Assembly: GCA_945862265.1 (NCBI GenBank)
Contig: CAMAXP010000005.1
Span: 1 to 64,000 of the forward strand
DNA from: Bordetella parapertussis
GTDB lineage: Bacteria > Pseudomonadota > Gammaproteobacteria > Burkholderiales > SG8-39
Direction of reading: 5' to 3'
DNA length: 64,000 bases
Of the stretch, positions 9,495 to 18,161 are shown piece by piece. The notes under the pieces were generated by a model. That model did no database searches and was not told the DNA's origin. It saw only the letters and a program-made list of their open reading frames with translations. The translations under genes were made by a program, and so were the position numbers. The stretch's first letter is position 1, and each line of letters begins with the position of its first letter.

Positions 9495-10490
9495 ATGCAA
9501 TTGCAACAAGTAGCGGTACGAGTCCGCTCGGTCCTGGCCACGGCGCTGTCGATGGCGGCGCTCGCAACGGCGCCGGGCGCCGCGCAGGCGCAAACGGACT
9601 ACCCGAACAAGCCGATCCGCCTGGTCGTGACCTTTGCGCCCGGTTCCTCACCCGACATCGTGGCCCGCACCATCGCCACGCCCCTGGCCCAAGTGCTGGG
9701 CCAGCCATTGGTCATCGAGAACCGCGCCGGCGCGGGCGGCACGGTGGGCGTCGACCTGGTGGCCAAGTCGCCACCTGACGGTTATACGCTGATGGTGACT
9801 GCGGGTTCGACCATGACCATCGTGCCGCACGTGATGGGCAAACTCCCCTACAACCCGGAACGCGACGTGATCCCGGTGGCGGCGGGCGCGCGCATCGAGA
9901 ACTTCCTCGTGGTGCGCGCCGACCTCCCGGCCACCACCTACAAGCAGTTCGTCGACTACGCCAGGCGCAACCCGGGCAAGCTCAGCTACGGCTCGGCCGG
10001 CAGCGGCACCTCGCCGCACATCGCGGCCGAAATCTGGAAGGCCGCCACCGGGGTGTTCGCGCTCCACATCCCCTACCGCGGCACCGCGCCGGCGATCCAG
10101 GACATGCTGGCCGGGCAGATCGACTTCATGATGGATTCGGGTTCGTCGTTCCCGCACGTCAAGTCGGGCAAGTTCCGCGTGCTGGGCGTGGCCACCGGCA
10201 AGCGCCTGCCGCTGCTGCCCGACGTACCCACCTTCGAGGAACTCGGCCTCAAGCTTGAGACCGGCACCACGCATTCCTTCTATGCGCCCGCCGACACCCC
10301 CGCCCCCATCGTCGACAAACTCAACCGCGAGATCAACCGCGTGCTGGCGCAACCGGCGGTGGTGCAGGCGATCCAGTCACTGGGCGCGGCGATCACGCCG
10401 ATCTCGCCCGCGGAACTGCGCGCGGTGATGGAGGCTGACAGCAAGCGTTATGCGGAGATCGTGAAGAAGGCGGGGATCAAGCCGGATTGA
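9495..10490 (+). CDS. Bug/TctC-family periplasmic solute-binding protein 2
   Basis: 331 residues from the ATG at 9495, preceded by AAGGAGA. An upstream in-frame ATG would add a meaningless segment read through IS debris. The signal peptide ends in GAAQA. Landmarks are VTFAPGSSPDIVARTI, NRAGAGGTVGVDLVAKSPPD, IPYRGTAPAIQDMLAGQIDF and VPTFEELG. The family binds small organic anions in the periplasm. No transporter subunits are adjacent. The gene is closed by a strong intrinsic terminator at 10514-10542. Confidence 0.9.
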   Translation: MQLQQVAVRVRSVLATALSMAALATAPGAAQAQTDYPNKPIRLVVTFAPGSSPDIVARTIATPLAQVLGQPLVIENRAGAGGTVGVDLVAKSPPDGYTLMVTAGSTMTIVPHVMGKLPYNPERDVIPVAAGARIENFLVVRADLPATTYKQFVDYARRNPGKLSYGSAGSGTSPHIAAEIWKAATGVFALHIPYRGTAPAIQDMLAGQIDFMMDSGSSFPHVKSGKFRVLGVATGKRLPLLPDVPTFEELGLKLETGTTHSFYAPADTPAPIVDKLNREINRVLAQPAVVQAIQSLGAAITPISPAELRAVMEADSKRYAEIVKKAGIKPD

Positions 10491-10513
10491 GGAGCCGCTG
10501 CGGAGAAGGCAAA

Positions 10514-10542
10514 GGGCCGGTCGTTGACCGGCCCCATATTTT
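10514..10542 (+). terminator. Rho-independent terminator after Bug gene 2
   Basis: Perfect 9-bp stem GGGCCGGTC / GACCGGCCC with a GTT loop, followed by CATATTTT. It lies 24 bp after the stop of the Bug gene. Confidence 0.8.
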
Positions 10543-10565
10543 CTGGCGGAGCAGAACGTACCCCA

Positions 10566-10760
10566 TCAGAAACCGGCTAAGGATTGCAGATCCAGTGAAT
10601 CGACCACTTGGGTTTCAGAATTGGATTCGAACTCCAGGAACGCCCACTGGGAGGCATCAAGATCTTGGTTACAACCGAAGTCAAAGAAGAGGATTTTAAT
10701 TTTGGATAAGTCAGTGCCCTTGAAGTTCGTCAGAGTTATACCGAATAAATGGTGACCGGA
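10566..10760 (-). pseudogene. C-terminal remnant of an unrecognised, AT-rich gene
   Basis: Minus-strand frame ending at a TGA at 10566-10568. It reads FGITLTNFKGTDLSKIKILF, then FDFGCNQDLDASQWAFLEFE, and ends SLDLQSLAGF. Composition is ordinary-protein-like and distinctly AT-rich beside its GC-rich neighbours. No start codon fits, and upstream the frame runs into the antisense of Bug gene 3. I do not recognise the family. It is probably the tail of a gene cut off by rearrangement. Confidence 0.35.
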
Positions 10761-10802
10761 TTCGCACAAGCGTGTCCAGGCAATTGGAGGCGGTACAGAC
10801 AG

Positions 10803-11771
10803 ATGCGCCACGACTTTCTTCAGTTCCTCCTCGCCGCCTGCCTGTGCTGCGCGCCGCTGGCCTTCGCGCAGGAGGTCTTCCCTTCCAAAACGGTCCACAT
10901 CGTCGTGCCCGTCCAGGGCGGCACCATGGACCTGCTCGCGCGCCTCGTCGCGCCCCCGCTGTCGGCAGCCCTCGGCCAACCGGTCATCGTCGAGACCAAG
11001 GCCGGCGCCGGCGGCAACATCGGCACGGACTACGTCGCGAAAGCCGCGCCGGATGGGTACACGCTGCTCGTCGGCTTCAACGGCCCGCTTGCGGTCAACG
11101 TCACGCTGTTCGACAAGCTGCCCTTCGACCCGGTGCGCGACCTCGCGCCGATCACGCTGGCGGTCAGCGTGTCGCAGTTCCTCACGGTGCATCCCAGCGT
11201 GCCGGCGACGACCGTGGCGGAGTTCGTTGCCTACGCGAAGAGCCGCCCCCAGCCCCTCAACTACGGTTCCATCGGCGTGGGCGGCAATTCGCACCTGACC
11301 ATGGAAATGTTCAAGAGCACCGCGGGCATCGACCTGGTCCATGTGCCGTACAAGGGCAGCGCGCCGACCGTGACCGACCTGCTCGCGGGTGTCGTGCCGG
11401 TGGCTTTCCTGGTCCCGGGGAACGTGCTGCCTCATGTGAGGGCCGGCAAGCTGAAAGTGCTCGCCTCGACCGGGCGCGGGCGCCTCGCCTCCGCGCCCGC
11501 GGTGCCGACCATGATCGAGTCCGGGTATGCGGACTTCGAGGCGATTTCGTGGATCGGGTTCCTCGCGCCTGCGCGCACGCCGCGCGCGATCTTGGAGCGT
11601 TACAACACGGAGCTGGTGCGCATCCTCAGGCGCCCCGAGGTCCGCGAAAAACTCGTGGGGATCGATTTCGAGGTGATCGGGGGCACGTCCGAAGAGTTCG
11701 GCGCGCTCATCAAGTCGGAGATCCCAAGGTGGGGCGAGGTCATCAAGAGAACCGGAGCCCGCGCGAATTGA
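10803..11771 (+). CDS. Bug/TctC-family periplasmic solute-binding protein 3
   Basis: 322 residues from the ATG at 10803, which gives a proper signal peptide (MRHDFLQFLLAACLCCAPLAFA). An upstream in-frame ATG at 10749 would bury it. Landmarks are TKAGAGGNIGTDYVAKAAPD, VPYKGSAPTVTDLLAGVVPV and VPTMIESGYADFEAISW. The first ligand loop is atypical: it reads VPVQGGTMDLLARL and lacks the usual Pro-Gly-Gly-x-x-Asp spacing, so ligand choice may differ. Orphan receptor, and the third Bug gene in about 3.7 kb. Confidence 0.88.
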   Translation: MRHDFLQFLLAACLCCAPLAFAQEVFPSKTVHIVVPVQGGTMDLLARLVAPPLSAALGQPVIVETKAGAGGNIGTDYVAKAAPDGYTLLVGFNGPLAVNVTLFDKLPFDPVRDLAPITLAVSVSQFLTVHPSVPATTVAEFVAYAKSRPQPLNYGSIGVGGNSHLTMEMFKSTAGIDLVHVPYKGSAPTVTDLLAGVVPVAFLVPGNVLPHVRAGKLKVLASTGRGRLASAPAVPTMIESGYADFEAISWIGFLAPARTPRAILERYNTELVRILRRPEVREKLVGIDFEVIGGTSEEFGALIKSEIPRWGEVIKRTGARAN

Positions 11772-11823
11772 CCTTGCCCCTGTTTTAAGCATCCCATAGC
11801 CAAGGCCATCATGCGGCTCGGTG

Positions 11824-11863
11824 TATAGGAAATTCAAACCACCTTTTTCTCCATGCACGACTG
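11824..11863. repeat. 40-bp dispersed repeat, copy 1 of 2 (TATAGGAAATTC family)
   Basis: Begins TATAGGAAATTC and runs to CATGCACGACTG. It matches 31821-31860 at 39 of 40 positions by eye. The first 12 bases also occur at 7662. It lies between Bug gene 3 and the convergent tetR gene. Confidence 0.65.
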
Positions 11864-11929
11864 GATCATCAGGCCGAGAAGCAATCACTTCTTCGCGATC
11901 CGGCGGTAGACGCGCCGGGTGCGGCGCGT

Positions 11930-12607
11930 TTATCCGCGTTTGGCGCGGATTGGGCCCTCGCGCAGCGCGGCATCCACCAGCGCGTCCATCATCCAGCGCA
12001 CCACGGCCTCGGTTTCGTGATCGTCCGCCCCGCAGATGTCTTTGAGGATCACCATGGGTTCGATGCCATAGACCACGGCCAGGGCTTTTATCAGGCGGTC
12101 GAAAGCGCGCTCGCCCAGCTTCTTGCGCAACGGTGCGAGTGCGGCCCTCAGGATCTCCTGGCGCTGGCCCCTTCGGAACGGTTCCTCCTCAAGCAGTCCC
12201 GCAGCCTCGAGCGACTGGTGCTCGAGCGCGAGCTGCAGCGCCGCGCGCATGTGCGGTTCGTACTCCGCGAAACGCGAGTAGGTGAGGTCGAGCAGCTCGT
12301 GCAGGCGCGTCTTGGGGTCGCTCGCCCTCGGCACCGCCCGGCGCACCGGAGCCAGCGCTTCCGCGATGACCGCGCTCACCAGTTTGGAACGGCTGGGAAA
12401 ATAGCGATAGGCCGTGGCGCGCGACACGCGCGCGGCCATCGCCACTTCGGCCACCGAAGGAATGCGCCCGCGCCGCACCAGCGTCACCGCCTCGGCCAGC
12501 AGTCGTCCGAACACCCTGCTGCGGTGCCCTTGTCCCAGGTCGGGCAGGCTGTAGAAGGACGCGGCACTTTTGCGCATTGCAGATTGACATTCGGCTGGGA
12601 ACCCCAT
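11930..12607 (-). CDS. TetR-family transcriptional repressor
   Basis: 225 residues from the ATG at 12607, which has GGGAG four bases upstream; an internal ATG at 12577 is possible. The helix-turn-helix is at about residues 49-80, SVAEVAMAARVSRATAYRYF, followed by a KL element, and the all-helical ligand domain follows. The gene is divergent from the 11-gene operon beginning at 12728. A 20-bp palindrome lies 17 bp upstream of its start, so it very probably represses both itself and the operon until a substrate or intermediate binds. Confidence 0.88.
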   Translation of the reverse strand: MGFPAECQSAMRKSAASFYSLPDLGQGHRSRVFGRLLAEAVTLVRRGRIPSVAEVAMAARVSRATAYRYFPSRSKLVSAVIAEALAPVRRAVPRASDPKTRLHELLDLTYSRFAEYEPHMRAALQLALEHQSLEAAGLLEEEPFRRGQRQEILRAALAPLRKKLGERAFDRLIKALAVVYGIEPMVILKDICGADDHETEAVVRWMMDALVDAALREGPIRAKRG

Positions 12608-12623
12608 TAGTCTCCCACACCGC

Positions 12624-12643
12624 AATGAGACGTGCGTCTCATT
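12624..12643. promoter_or_regulatory. Probable TetR operator (20-bp palindrome)
   Basis: AATGAGACG-TG-CGTCTCATT is a perfect 9-2-9 inverted repeat in the 120-bp gap between the divergent tetR and hydrolase genes. A further GAGAC...CGTCTC pair occurs at about 12671-12696 and could be a second, weaker site. Size and position are typical of TetR-family operators. Confidence 0.75.
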
Positions 12644-12727
12644 TCGATTCCCGCGCGACGCCCAGTGCTGAGAGACCCGGTGTAAATAAACGTCTCCGCA
12701 CCGCAACATATTCGAGGAGGATGTGTA

Positions 12728-13516
12728 GTGAGCACGCAGTTCGTTGAGCGCATGGCCGTTGAAGTCGAGGGCAGCGGAGACCCGGTGCTGATGATCCACG
12801 GCCTGGGCGGAACCTCGAACTTCTGGACGCCGCTTACTCCGGCGCTTGCCCGTTTTCGCTCGATTCGGCCCGATCTCCCCGGCTCCGGCCGTTCGCATCG
12901 AGTCGAGGGCGCCCTTTCCATCGAGCGTTTTGTGCGCGCACTGATGCGTGTGTGCGGCGCGGCGGGCGTGGAGCGCGCCCACGTCGTCGCGCACTCGATG
13001 GGCACGATCGTGGCTTTGCACCTTGCGGCGCTGGAGCCGCGCCTTGTGCGCAGCCTCGCGCTGTTCGGCCCGCTGACCGCGCCGTCCGACCCCAATCGCG
13101 CACCGATTCGCGCGCGCGGCGCGAAGGCCAGGAGCGAGGGTGAGGCCGGCATGCAGGACATTGCTGACGCCCTGGTGCAAGCCTCGACCGCGGCGGAAAC
13201 ACGCAGCCGGCGACCGGTCGTTGTGGCGGCGGTGCGCGAATCGCTGATGCGCCAATGCCCCGAAGGCTACGCGCGCAGTTGCGAGGCGCTGTCGGAGGCT
13301 CAGCCGGCGGATCTTTCGAAAATTGCCTGCCCGGTGCTGCTGGTGACGGGCGACGAGGATGCGGTGTCACCGCCACAATCCGTGCGTGCGATCGCCGAGC
13401 GCATTCCGGGCGCGCGGGTCGAAGTCCTCTCCCGTTGCGGCCACTGGACGGTCTACGAGAAACCGGAAGAGTGCTGCGATCTGCTGCAGCGATTTTTATC
13501 TCAACGCATTCCATAG
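12728..13516 (+). CDS. Alpha/beta hydrolase (first gene of the Liv/Tm-1 operon)
   Basis: 262 residues, GTG start with GAGGAGG about eight bases upstream. The fold is visible as MIHGLGGTSNFW (oxyanion loop), the nucleophile elbow VVAHSMGTIVALH (Ser), a VTGDEDAVSPP acid loop and the RCGHWTVYEKP catalytic His. It resembles 3-oxoadipate enol-lactone hydrolase and C-C bond hydrolases. As the promoter-proximal gene of a catabolic and import operon under a TetR repressor, it probably cleaves an ester, a lactone or a ring-fission product. Substrate unknown. Confidence 0.85.
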   Translation: MSTQFVERMAVEVEGSGDPVLMIHGLGGTSNFWTPLTPALARFRSIRPDLPGSGRSHRVEGALSIERFVRALMRVCGAAGVERAHVVAHSMGTIVALHLAALEPRLVRSLALFGPLTAPSDPNRAPIRARGAKARSEGEAGMQDIADALVQASTAAETRSRRPVVVAAVRESLMRQCPEGYARSCEALSEAQPADLSKIACPVLLVTGDEDAVSPPQSVRAIAERIPGARVEVLSRCGHWTVYEKPEECCDLLQRFLSQRIP

Positions 13517-13527
13517 GAGGAAAAGTC

Positions 13528-14814
13528 ATGTCGAATACGCTTTTCACCAATGTGCGCGTCATCGACGGCACCGGCGCCCAGCCGTACGCTGGTGAGGTCC
13601 TGATCCAGGGCAACCGCATTTCGCGCATCGGGCGCGGCGCGCGCAGCCTGCCCGTGGCCGGCGTTACCGTAATCGATGCCGCCGGGGCGACATTGATGCC
13701 CGGCATGACCGAGGCGCACACGCACTTCGGCTGGACCAACTCCGTCACGCTTGATGCGATCCAGAAACTGCCGCACGAGGAGCACACGCTTTGGGCCGCG
13801 CAGGTTGCCAAGCAGTATCTCGACTGCGGCTGGACCTCCTGCGTCGGCGCCGCAACCCCCAAGCCGCGCCAGGACGTGGTGATCCGCAACGCGATCAATT
13901 CCGGGCAGATTCCCGGTCCGCGGTATCTCGCCGCCAGCCAGGAAATCACGGTGACCGGCTCGCTCGGCGACGACATGCCGCCCCACCTGCCGTTCCCGGA
14001 CATGTCGTTCGGCCGCGTGGTGGACGGACCCGAGGAGATGCGCAAAACCGTGCGCATGTACCTTAAGTACGGCGTGGATTCGATCAAGCTCAACCTCTCC
14101 GGCGACAACCTGGTTCCGGGCGCGGATGCGACGACCAGCTGGATGAGCGAGGAGGAAGTGGCGATGGCCGCCCGCGAAACCAAGGTCCGCGGAAAGCGCC
14201 TGTCGTGCCACGCGCGCTCCTCGGAGTCGGTCAAGCAGGCCATGCGGCACGGCTTCGACATCATCTACCACGCCAGCTTCACGGATGAAGAGGCGCTCGA
14301 CATGCTCGAGGCCAGGAAGGACCAGATCTTCGTCGCGCCCGGCCTGTCGGTGATGGTGCGGTTGCTCAACGAAGGCGAAGTGGTCGGCATCGACAACCAG
14401 ACCGCCAAGAACATGGGCTACGAAATCGAATTCGAAGCCGCCATCAACAGCATGAAAGCGATGCTCAAGCGCGGCATCCGGGTGCTGCCGGGGGGCGACT
14501 ACGGCTTTGCATGGGCGCCGCACGGCGAGAACGCCAAGGACCTCGAGTACTTCGTCAAGTATCTGGGCATGACACCGATGGAGACGATCATCTCGTGCAC
14601 CCGCTGGGGCGGGCAGATCATGATGCAGGGCAAGGAGCTGGGCGAGATCCGGGAGGGCTGGCTGGCCGACCTGCTGCTGATCGACGGAGATCCCCTTTCG
14701 AACATCTCGATCCTGCAGAACCCGGCGAAGATCCTCGCGATCATGAAGGACGGCCAATTCCACAAGGCGCCCGAGATCCAGTCCGCCCGCACCCGCTGGT
14801 CTAACGCCGCGTGA
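13528..14814 (+). CDS. Amidohydrolase, imidazolonepropionase-like
   Basis: 428 residues from the ATG at 13528, with AGGAGG upstream. It has the composite beta-sandwich plus TIM barrel of cyclic amidohydrolases. LMPGMTEAHTHFGW carries the HxH metal motif. LSCHARSS and DIIYHASF supply further metal-site His residues, and PGGDYGFAW the late Asp. The C-terminal DLLLIDGDPLSNISIL is typical of prolidase/imidazolonepropionase-like members. It lies 11 bp after the alpha/beta hydrolase and probably performs a consecutive hydrolytic step on the imported compound in the cytosol. Confidence 0.88.
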   Translation: MSNTLFTNVRVIDGTGAQPYAGEVLIQGNRISRIGRGARSLPVAGVTVIDAAGATLMPGMTEAHTHFGWTNSVTLDAIQKLPHEEHTLWAAQVAKQYLDCGWTSCVGAATPKPRQDVVIRNAINSGQIPGPRYLAASQEITVTGSLGDDMPPHLPFPDMSFGRVVDGPEEMRKTVRMYLKYGVDSIKLNLSGDNLVPGADATTSWMSEEEVAMAARETKVRGKRLSCHARSSESVKQAMRHGFDIIYHASFTDEEALDMLEARKDQIFVAPGLSVMVRLLNEGEVVGIDNQTAKNMGYEIEFEAAINSMKAMLKRGIRVLPGGDYGFAWAPHGENAKDLEYFVKYLGMTPMETIISCTRWGGQIMMQGKELGEIREGWLADLLLIDGDPLSNISILQNPAKILAIMKDGQFHKAPEIQSARTRWSNAA

Positions 14815-14827
14815 CGGCAGGAACGGC

Positions 14828-15775
14828 ATGAGCCGAGTTGGCAGATGGTTCTGGCCTTTCGTGCTGGCCGTGCCGCTCGCGGCATTCGCTGCATGGGCGA
14901 TCTGGGACAACGCCAAGCTGTTCTTCATCACGCTGCTCAACGGCCTCACGCTGGCGTCGCTCTATTTCATCGTCGCGAGCGGCTTCACGCTGGTGTTCGG
15001 GCTGATGCGCAACGTGAACCTCGCACACGGGTCGCTTTACCTGCTCGGCGGGTACGTCGGATTCTTCGTCGCCGAGAAATCGGGATTTTTCTCGCTGGCG
15101 CTCGTTGCCGGTTTCCTCGCGGCGGCGTTAGTCGGGCTGCTGATGCAGGTCGCGGTGTTCCGCTTCATGCAGGGCGAGGACCTGCGCCAGACGATGGTGA
15201 CGATCGGCCTGTCGATCGTGATCGCGGACCTGTTGATGTGGGGGATCGGCGCGCAGGTGCACCAGATGAGCGCGCCCGACTGGCTGGCCGGCCCGCTGCG
15301 CGGCATCCCGCTGATCACGGCCTATTCCAAGTACCGCATGGCCCTGCTGCCTCTAGGGATCATCATCGGTGTGCTGCTCTGGCTGTTCCTAAACCGGACG
15401 CGCATCGGCATGATGATCCGCGCGGGCGTGGATGACCGCGGCATGCTCGCCGCCACGGGCGTCAACGTAAACCTCGTCTTCGCCACCACCTTCGCCATCG
15501 GGGCAGGCCTGGCGGGCTTCGGTGGCGTGATCGGCGCGGTTGAGCTTTCGATGGTGCCGGGCGAGGACGTGCGCCTGCTGCTAGCGTCGCTGATCGTGGT
15601 GATCGTCGGCGGCATGGGCAGCGTGGTCGGCGCGGCGGTCGGCGCGATCATCCTCGGCGTCGCCGAAACCTACGGCCTCGCTTATGCACCCACCTACAGC
15701 GTGGTGTTCACGTTCGTGATCCTAGTGCTCGTGCTTGCATTCCGGCCGCGCGGAATCCTGGGACAAGCCGCATGA
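14828..15775 (+). CDS. Branched-chain amino-acid-type ABC transporter permease, LivH-like
   Basis: 315 residues, very hydrophobic. It has the LivH start region TLLNGLTLASLYFIVASGFT and the LMRNVNLAHGSLYLLGGYVG motif, plus the coupling loop MIRAGVDDRGMLAATGVNV that contacts the ATPase. A partner LivM follows. Importers of this class carry amino acids, amides, urea and aromatic acids. Given the hydrolase and amidohydrolase genes upstream, an amide or aromatic substrate is plausible. Confidence 0.92.
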   Translation: MSRVGRWFWPFVLAVPLAAFAAWAIWDNAKLFFITLLNGLTLASLYFIVASGFTLVFGLMRNVNLAHGSLYLLGGYVGFFVAEKSGFFSLALVAGFLAAALVGLLMQVAVFRFMQGEDLRQTMVTIGLSIVIADLLMWGIGAQVHQMSAPDWLAGPLRGIPLITAYSKYRMALLPLGIIIGVLLWLFLNRTRIGMMIRAGVDDRGMLAATGVNVNLVFATTFAIGAGLAGFGGVIGAVELSMVPGEDVRLLLASLIVVIVGGMGSVVGAAVGAIILGVAETYGLAYAPTYSVVFTFVILVLVLAFRPRGILGQAA

Positions 15776-15824
15776 GCGCCGGGAAAAGGGTCGCAGCGTG
15801 AGCGCCGCTCAGTGGAGAAACGCC

Positions 15825-16883
15825 ATGAACGCAGGGGCCGGGCGCTTGGCGATGGGCAAGGCGCTGGAGAAGCGCGCGCCAGCGCAGGTCGCGACCGGAC
15901 CCTGGCAGAACCCGGTGCGCGCCCGCCACCTCCTCGTGCTCGTTTTCCTGCTTGCGTTTCCCGTCTTCGCGTCGCCTTTCATCACTTACCAGATCGGCGC
16001 GCAGGCGCTCGCTTTCGGGCTGATCGCGCTTTCGCTCACGTTCCTTGGCGGCTACGGCGGGATGATCTCGCTCGCGCAGATGACGGTTGCGGGTATCGCC
16101 GGCTACATGCTCGCGATCTTCGGCACGAGCGGCGAGGCGGCCCTGAGCCTGGGCTGGAGCTGGTGGGTCGCGGTCCCGATCGCGATCCTCATAGCGGTGA
16201 TCGCCGGCACCGCGATCGGCTGGCTCTCGGTGCGCACCGAGGGCATCTACACCATCATGATCACGCTCGCCATCGGCGTGGCGTTCTACTCCCTGTGCCT
16301 GCAGAACTACTCGGTGCTCAACGGATTCCAGGGCTTCCAGCGCGTGTATGCACCGACCGTGCTGGGCATCAATTTCCGCGAGCAGACGCCGTTTTACTAC
16401 CTCGTTCTGGCCTGCTCGTTCGGCGGCTACTTCCTCGTCAAGTACATCCTGCGCGCGCCGTTCGGCGTCGCACTGCAGGGTATCCGCGACAACCCGCGGC
16501 GCATGAACGCGCTGGGATTTCACGTCACGGCGCATCGCGTCGCGGCCTACGCGGTGGCCGGTTTCATCGCCGCGGTCGGCGGGGTGCTGCTGGTCTGGTA
16601 CAACGGGCTCGTCACGCCCAATTCGGTTGGAACGAGCTGGGTCATCAACCTCCTGATCATCGCCGTGCTCGGCGGCATGCGCCATCCGATCGGACCCTTC
16701 ATGGGCGCGGTCGTATTCGTGCTGCTGCAGACTTTCGCCATCGACCTCTTCGATCGGGAGCGATTCAACCTCGTGATCGGATGTGTGTTCCTCGCCATCG
16801 TGCTGTTTTCGCCAGACGGGCTGCTCGGACTGTGGGCGGCCTGGAAAAGAAGGTTCCTAAAACCAAGAGGAGGCATCGGATGA
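15825..16883 (+). CDS. Branched-chain amino-acid-type ABC transporter permease, LivM-like
   Basis: 352 residues from the ATG at 15825, with GGAG eight bases upstream; a GTG at 15798 is an alternative. LivM traits are LTFLGGYGGMISLAQMTVAG and the coupling segment GVALQGIRDNPRRMNALGFH. Its stop overlaps the ATG of the substrate-binding protein (ATGA), so expression is coupled. It forms the transmembrane channel with LivH. Confidence 0.92.
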   Translation: MNAGAGRLAMGKALEKRAPAQVATGPWQNPVRARHLLVLVFLLAFPVFASPFITYQIGAQALAFGLIALSLTFLGGYGGMISLAQMTVAGIAGYMLAIFGTSGEAALSLGWSWWVAVPIAILIAVIAGTAIGWLSVRTEGIYTIMITLAIGVAFYSLCLQNYSVLNGFQGFQRVYAPTVLGINFREQTPFYYLVLACSFGGYFLVKYILRAPFGVALQGIRDNPRRMNALGFHVTAHRVAAYAVAGFIAAVGGVLLVWYNGLVTPNSVGTSWVINLLIIAVLGGMRHPIGPFMGAVVFVLLQTFAIDLFDRERFNLVIGCVFLAIVLFSPDGLLGLWAAWKRRFLKPRGGIG

Positions 16884-18142
16884 AGAAGGGAGTGTTCATG
16901 AAGAAAGGCGCGTTAGTTCGCACTTTCGCAAGCGCGGCCGTGCTGGTCGCATTCTCGGGCTTCGCGTATGCGCAGCAGACCGTGAAGATCGGTCTACTGG
17001 CCACGCTCGAAGGCCCGTTCGCGGCCGGCGGCGCCGATGGCATGCGCGGCGCCGAGCTCGCGATCAAGCAGCGAAACGGCATGGCCGGCGGCCGCAAGAT
17101 CGAGCTCATCAAGGCCTCCTCGGATGCCAAGCCCGACGTGGCCGTAAACGCGACGAGGAAGCTCGTCGAGCAGGACAAGGTCGACATCATGGTCGGCCCG
17201 CTGTCGGGAGGCGAAGGCATTGCGGTCAAGGAGTACTCCAAGACGCAGCCCAACATCACCTTCATCAACGGCTCCTCGGGCGCGCAGGCGACGACGCTGG
17301 TCAATCCCTCCACGAATTTCTTCCGCTTCAACACGGAAGGCGCGCAGTGGATGGTGGGCCTGGGCAAGGCGGCGCTCGACAAGGGTTACAAGCGCGTCAT
17401 GGTGATCGCCGAGGACTATGCGTTTCCGTATTCGCAGGTGCAGGGCTTCATGTCCGAGTATTGCCGCATAGGCGGCAAGGTTCCGCTGAAGGCCTGGGTG
17501 CCGCTGGGAGGCAAGGACTATTCGTCGGTCATCGCGCGCATCCCGAAGGACATCGACGCCCTGCTGGTGGTGCTGGGTGGCGCGGACGCGGTCAACTTCC
17601 TCAACCAGTACGAGGCGGCGGGCGGCGACAAACCCATGATCGGCGGTTCGATCACGGTCAGCCAGGACGTGCTGAACTACAAAGGCAAACGTCGCGACTC
17701 GCTGGTGGGCACGATCTCCGCCGGGCCGCACGCCGATGCGTACGACGCGCCGGAATGGAAGGCCTTCGTCGCCGACTACCAGAAGAACTATCCGGTGTCC
17801 TCGGGCGCCTACCCGACCCCGTCGCTGTTCGCCCTCGTGTACTACATCAACATGAAGGCGGCGCTCGACGGGCTCGACGCGGTCAAGGGCGACCTCTCCG
17901 GCGGCCAGGCGAAGTACCGCGAGGCGCTCACCAAGATGACGCTGAAGACCCCGGTGGGCGACGTGAGGCTCGACGCCAACCGTCAGGCGATCGGCACGGC
18001 GTTCATCACCGAGGTGGTCAAGGACGCCCAGGGCGGCCTGCACAACAAGGTGCTGCGCAAGGTGGACGGCGTCGACCAGATGCTTGGCATGAAAAAGGAA
18101 GACTTCAAGGTGGGTTCGCGCGACGAGCCGAACTGTCCCTGA
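16880..18142 (+). CDS. ABC transporter substrate-binding protein, LivK-like
   Basis: 420 residues. The N-terminus has a short doubled basic start (MKKGVFMKKGALVR), so a second in-frame ATG at 16898 is possible. A signal peptide ending GFAYA follows. The mature start VKIGLLATLEGPFAAGGADG and GGRKIELIKASSDAKPDVAV are characteristic of type I periplasmic binding proteins of the Leu/Ile/Val or amide type. AGAGGAGG precedes the start. It captures the substrate in the periplasm for the LivHM-GF importer. The ligand cannot be read from the sequence. Confidence 0.92.
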   Translation: MKKGVFMKKGALVRTFASAAVLVAFSGFAYAQQTVKIGLLATLEGPFAAGGADGMRGAELAIKQRNGMAGGRKIELIKASSDAKPDVAVNATRKLVEQDKVDIMVGPLSGGEGIAVKEYSKTQPNITFINGSSGAQATTLVNPSTNFFRFNTEGAQWMVGLGKAALDKGYKRVMVIAEDYAFPYSQVQGFMSEYCRIGGKVPLKAWVPLGGKDYSSVIARIPKDIDALLVVLGGADAVNFLNQYEAAGGDKPMIGGSITVSQDVLNYKGKRRDSLVGTISAGPHADAYDAPEWKAFVADYQKNYPVSSGAYPTPSLFALVYYINMKAALDGLDAVKGDLSGGQAKYREALTKMTLKTPVGDVRLDANRQAIGTAFITEVVKDAQGGLHNKVLRKVDGVDQMLGMKKEDFKVGSRDEPNCP

Positions 18143-18161
18143 GAGGCAGGGTAGCAACGCC

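Noticed and set aside
10565-10566. Using the far upstream start (ATG on the opposite strand near 11888) for the 10566 frame
   Set aside because: The long version is antisense to Bug gene 3 for most of its length. Only the last 64 codons look protein-like.
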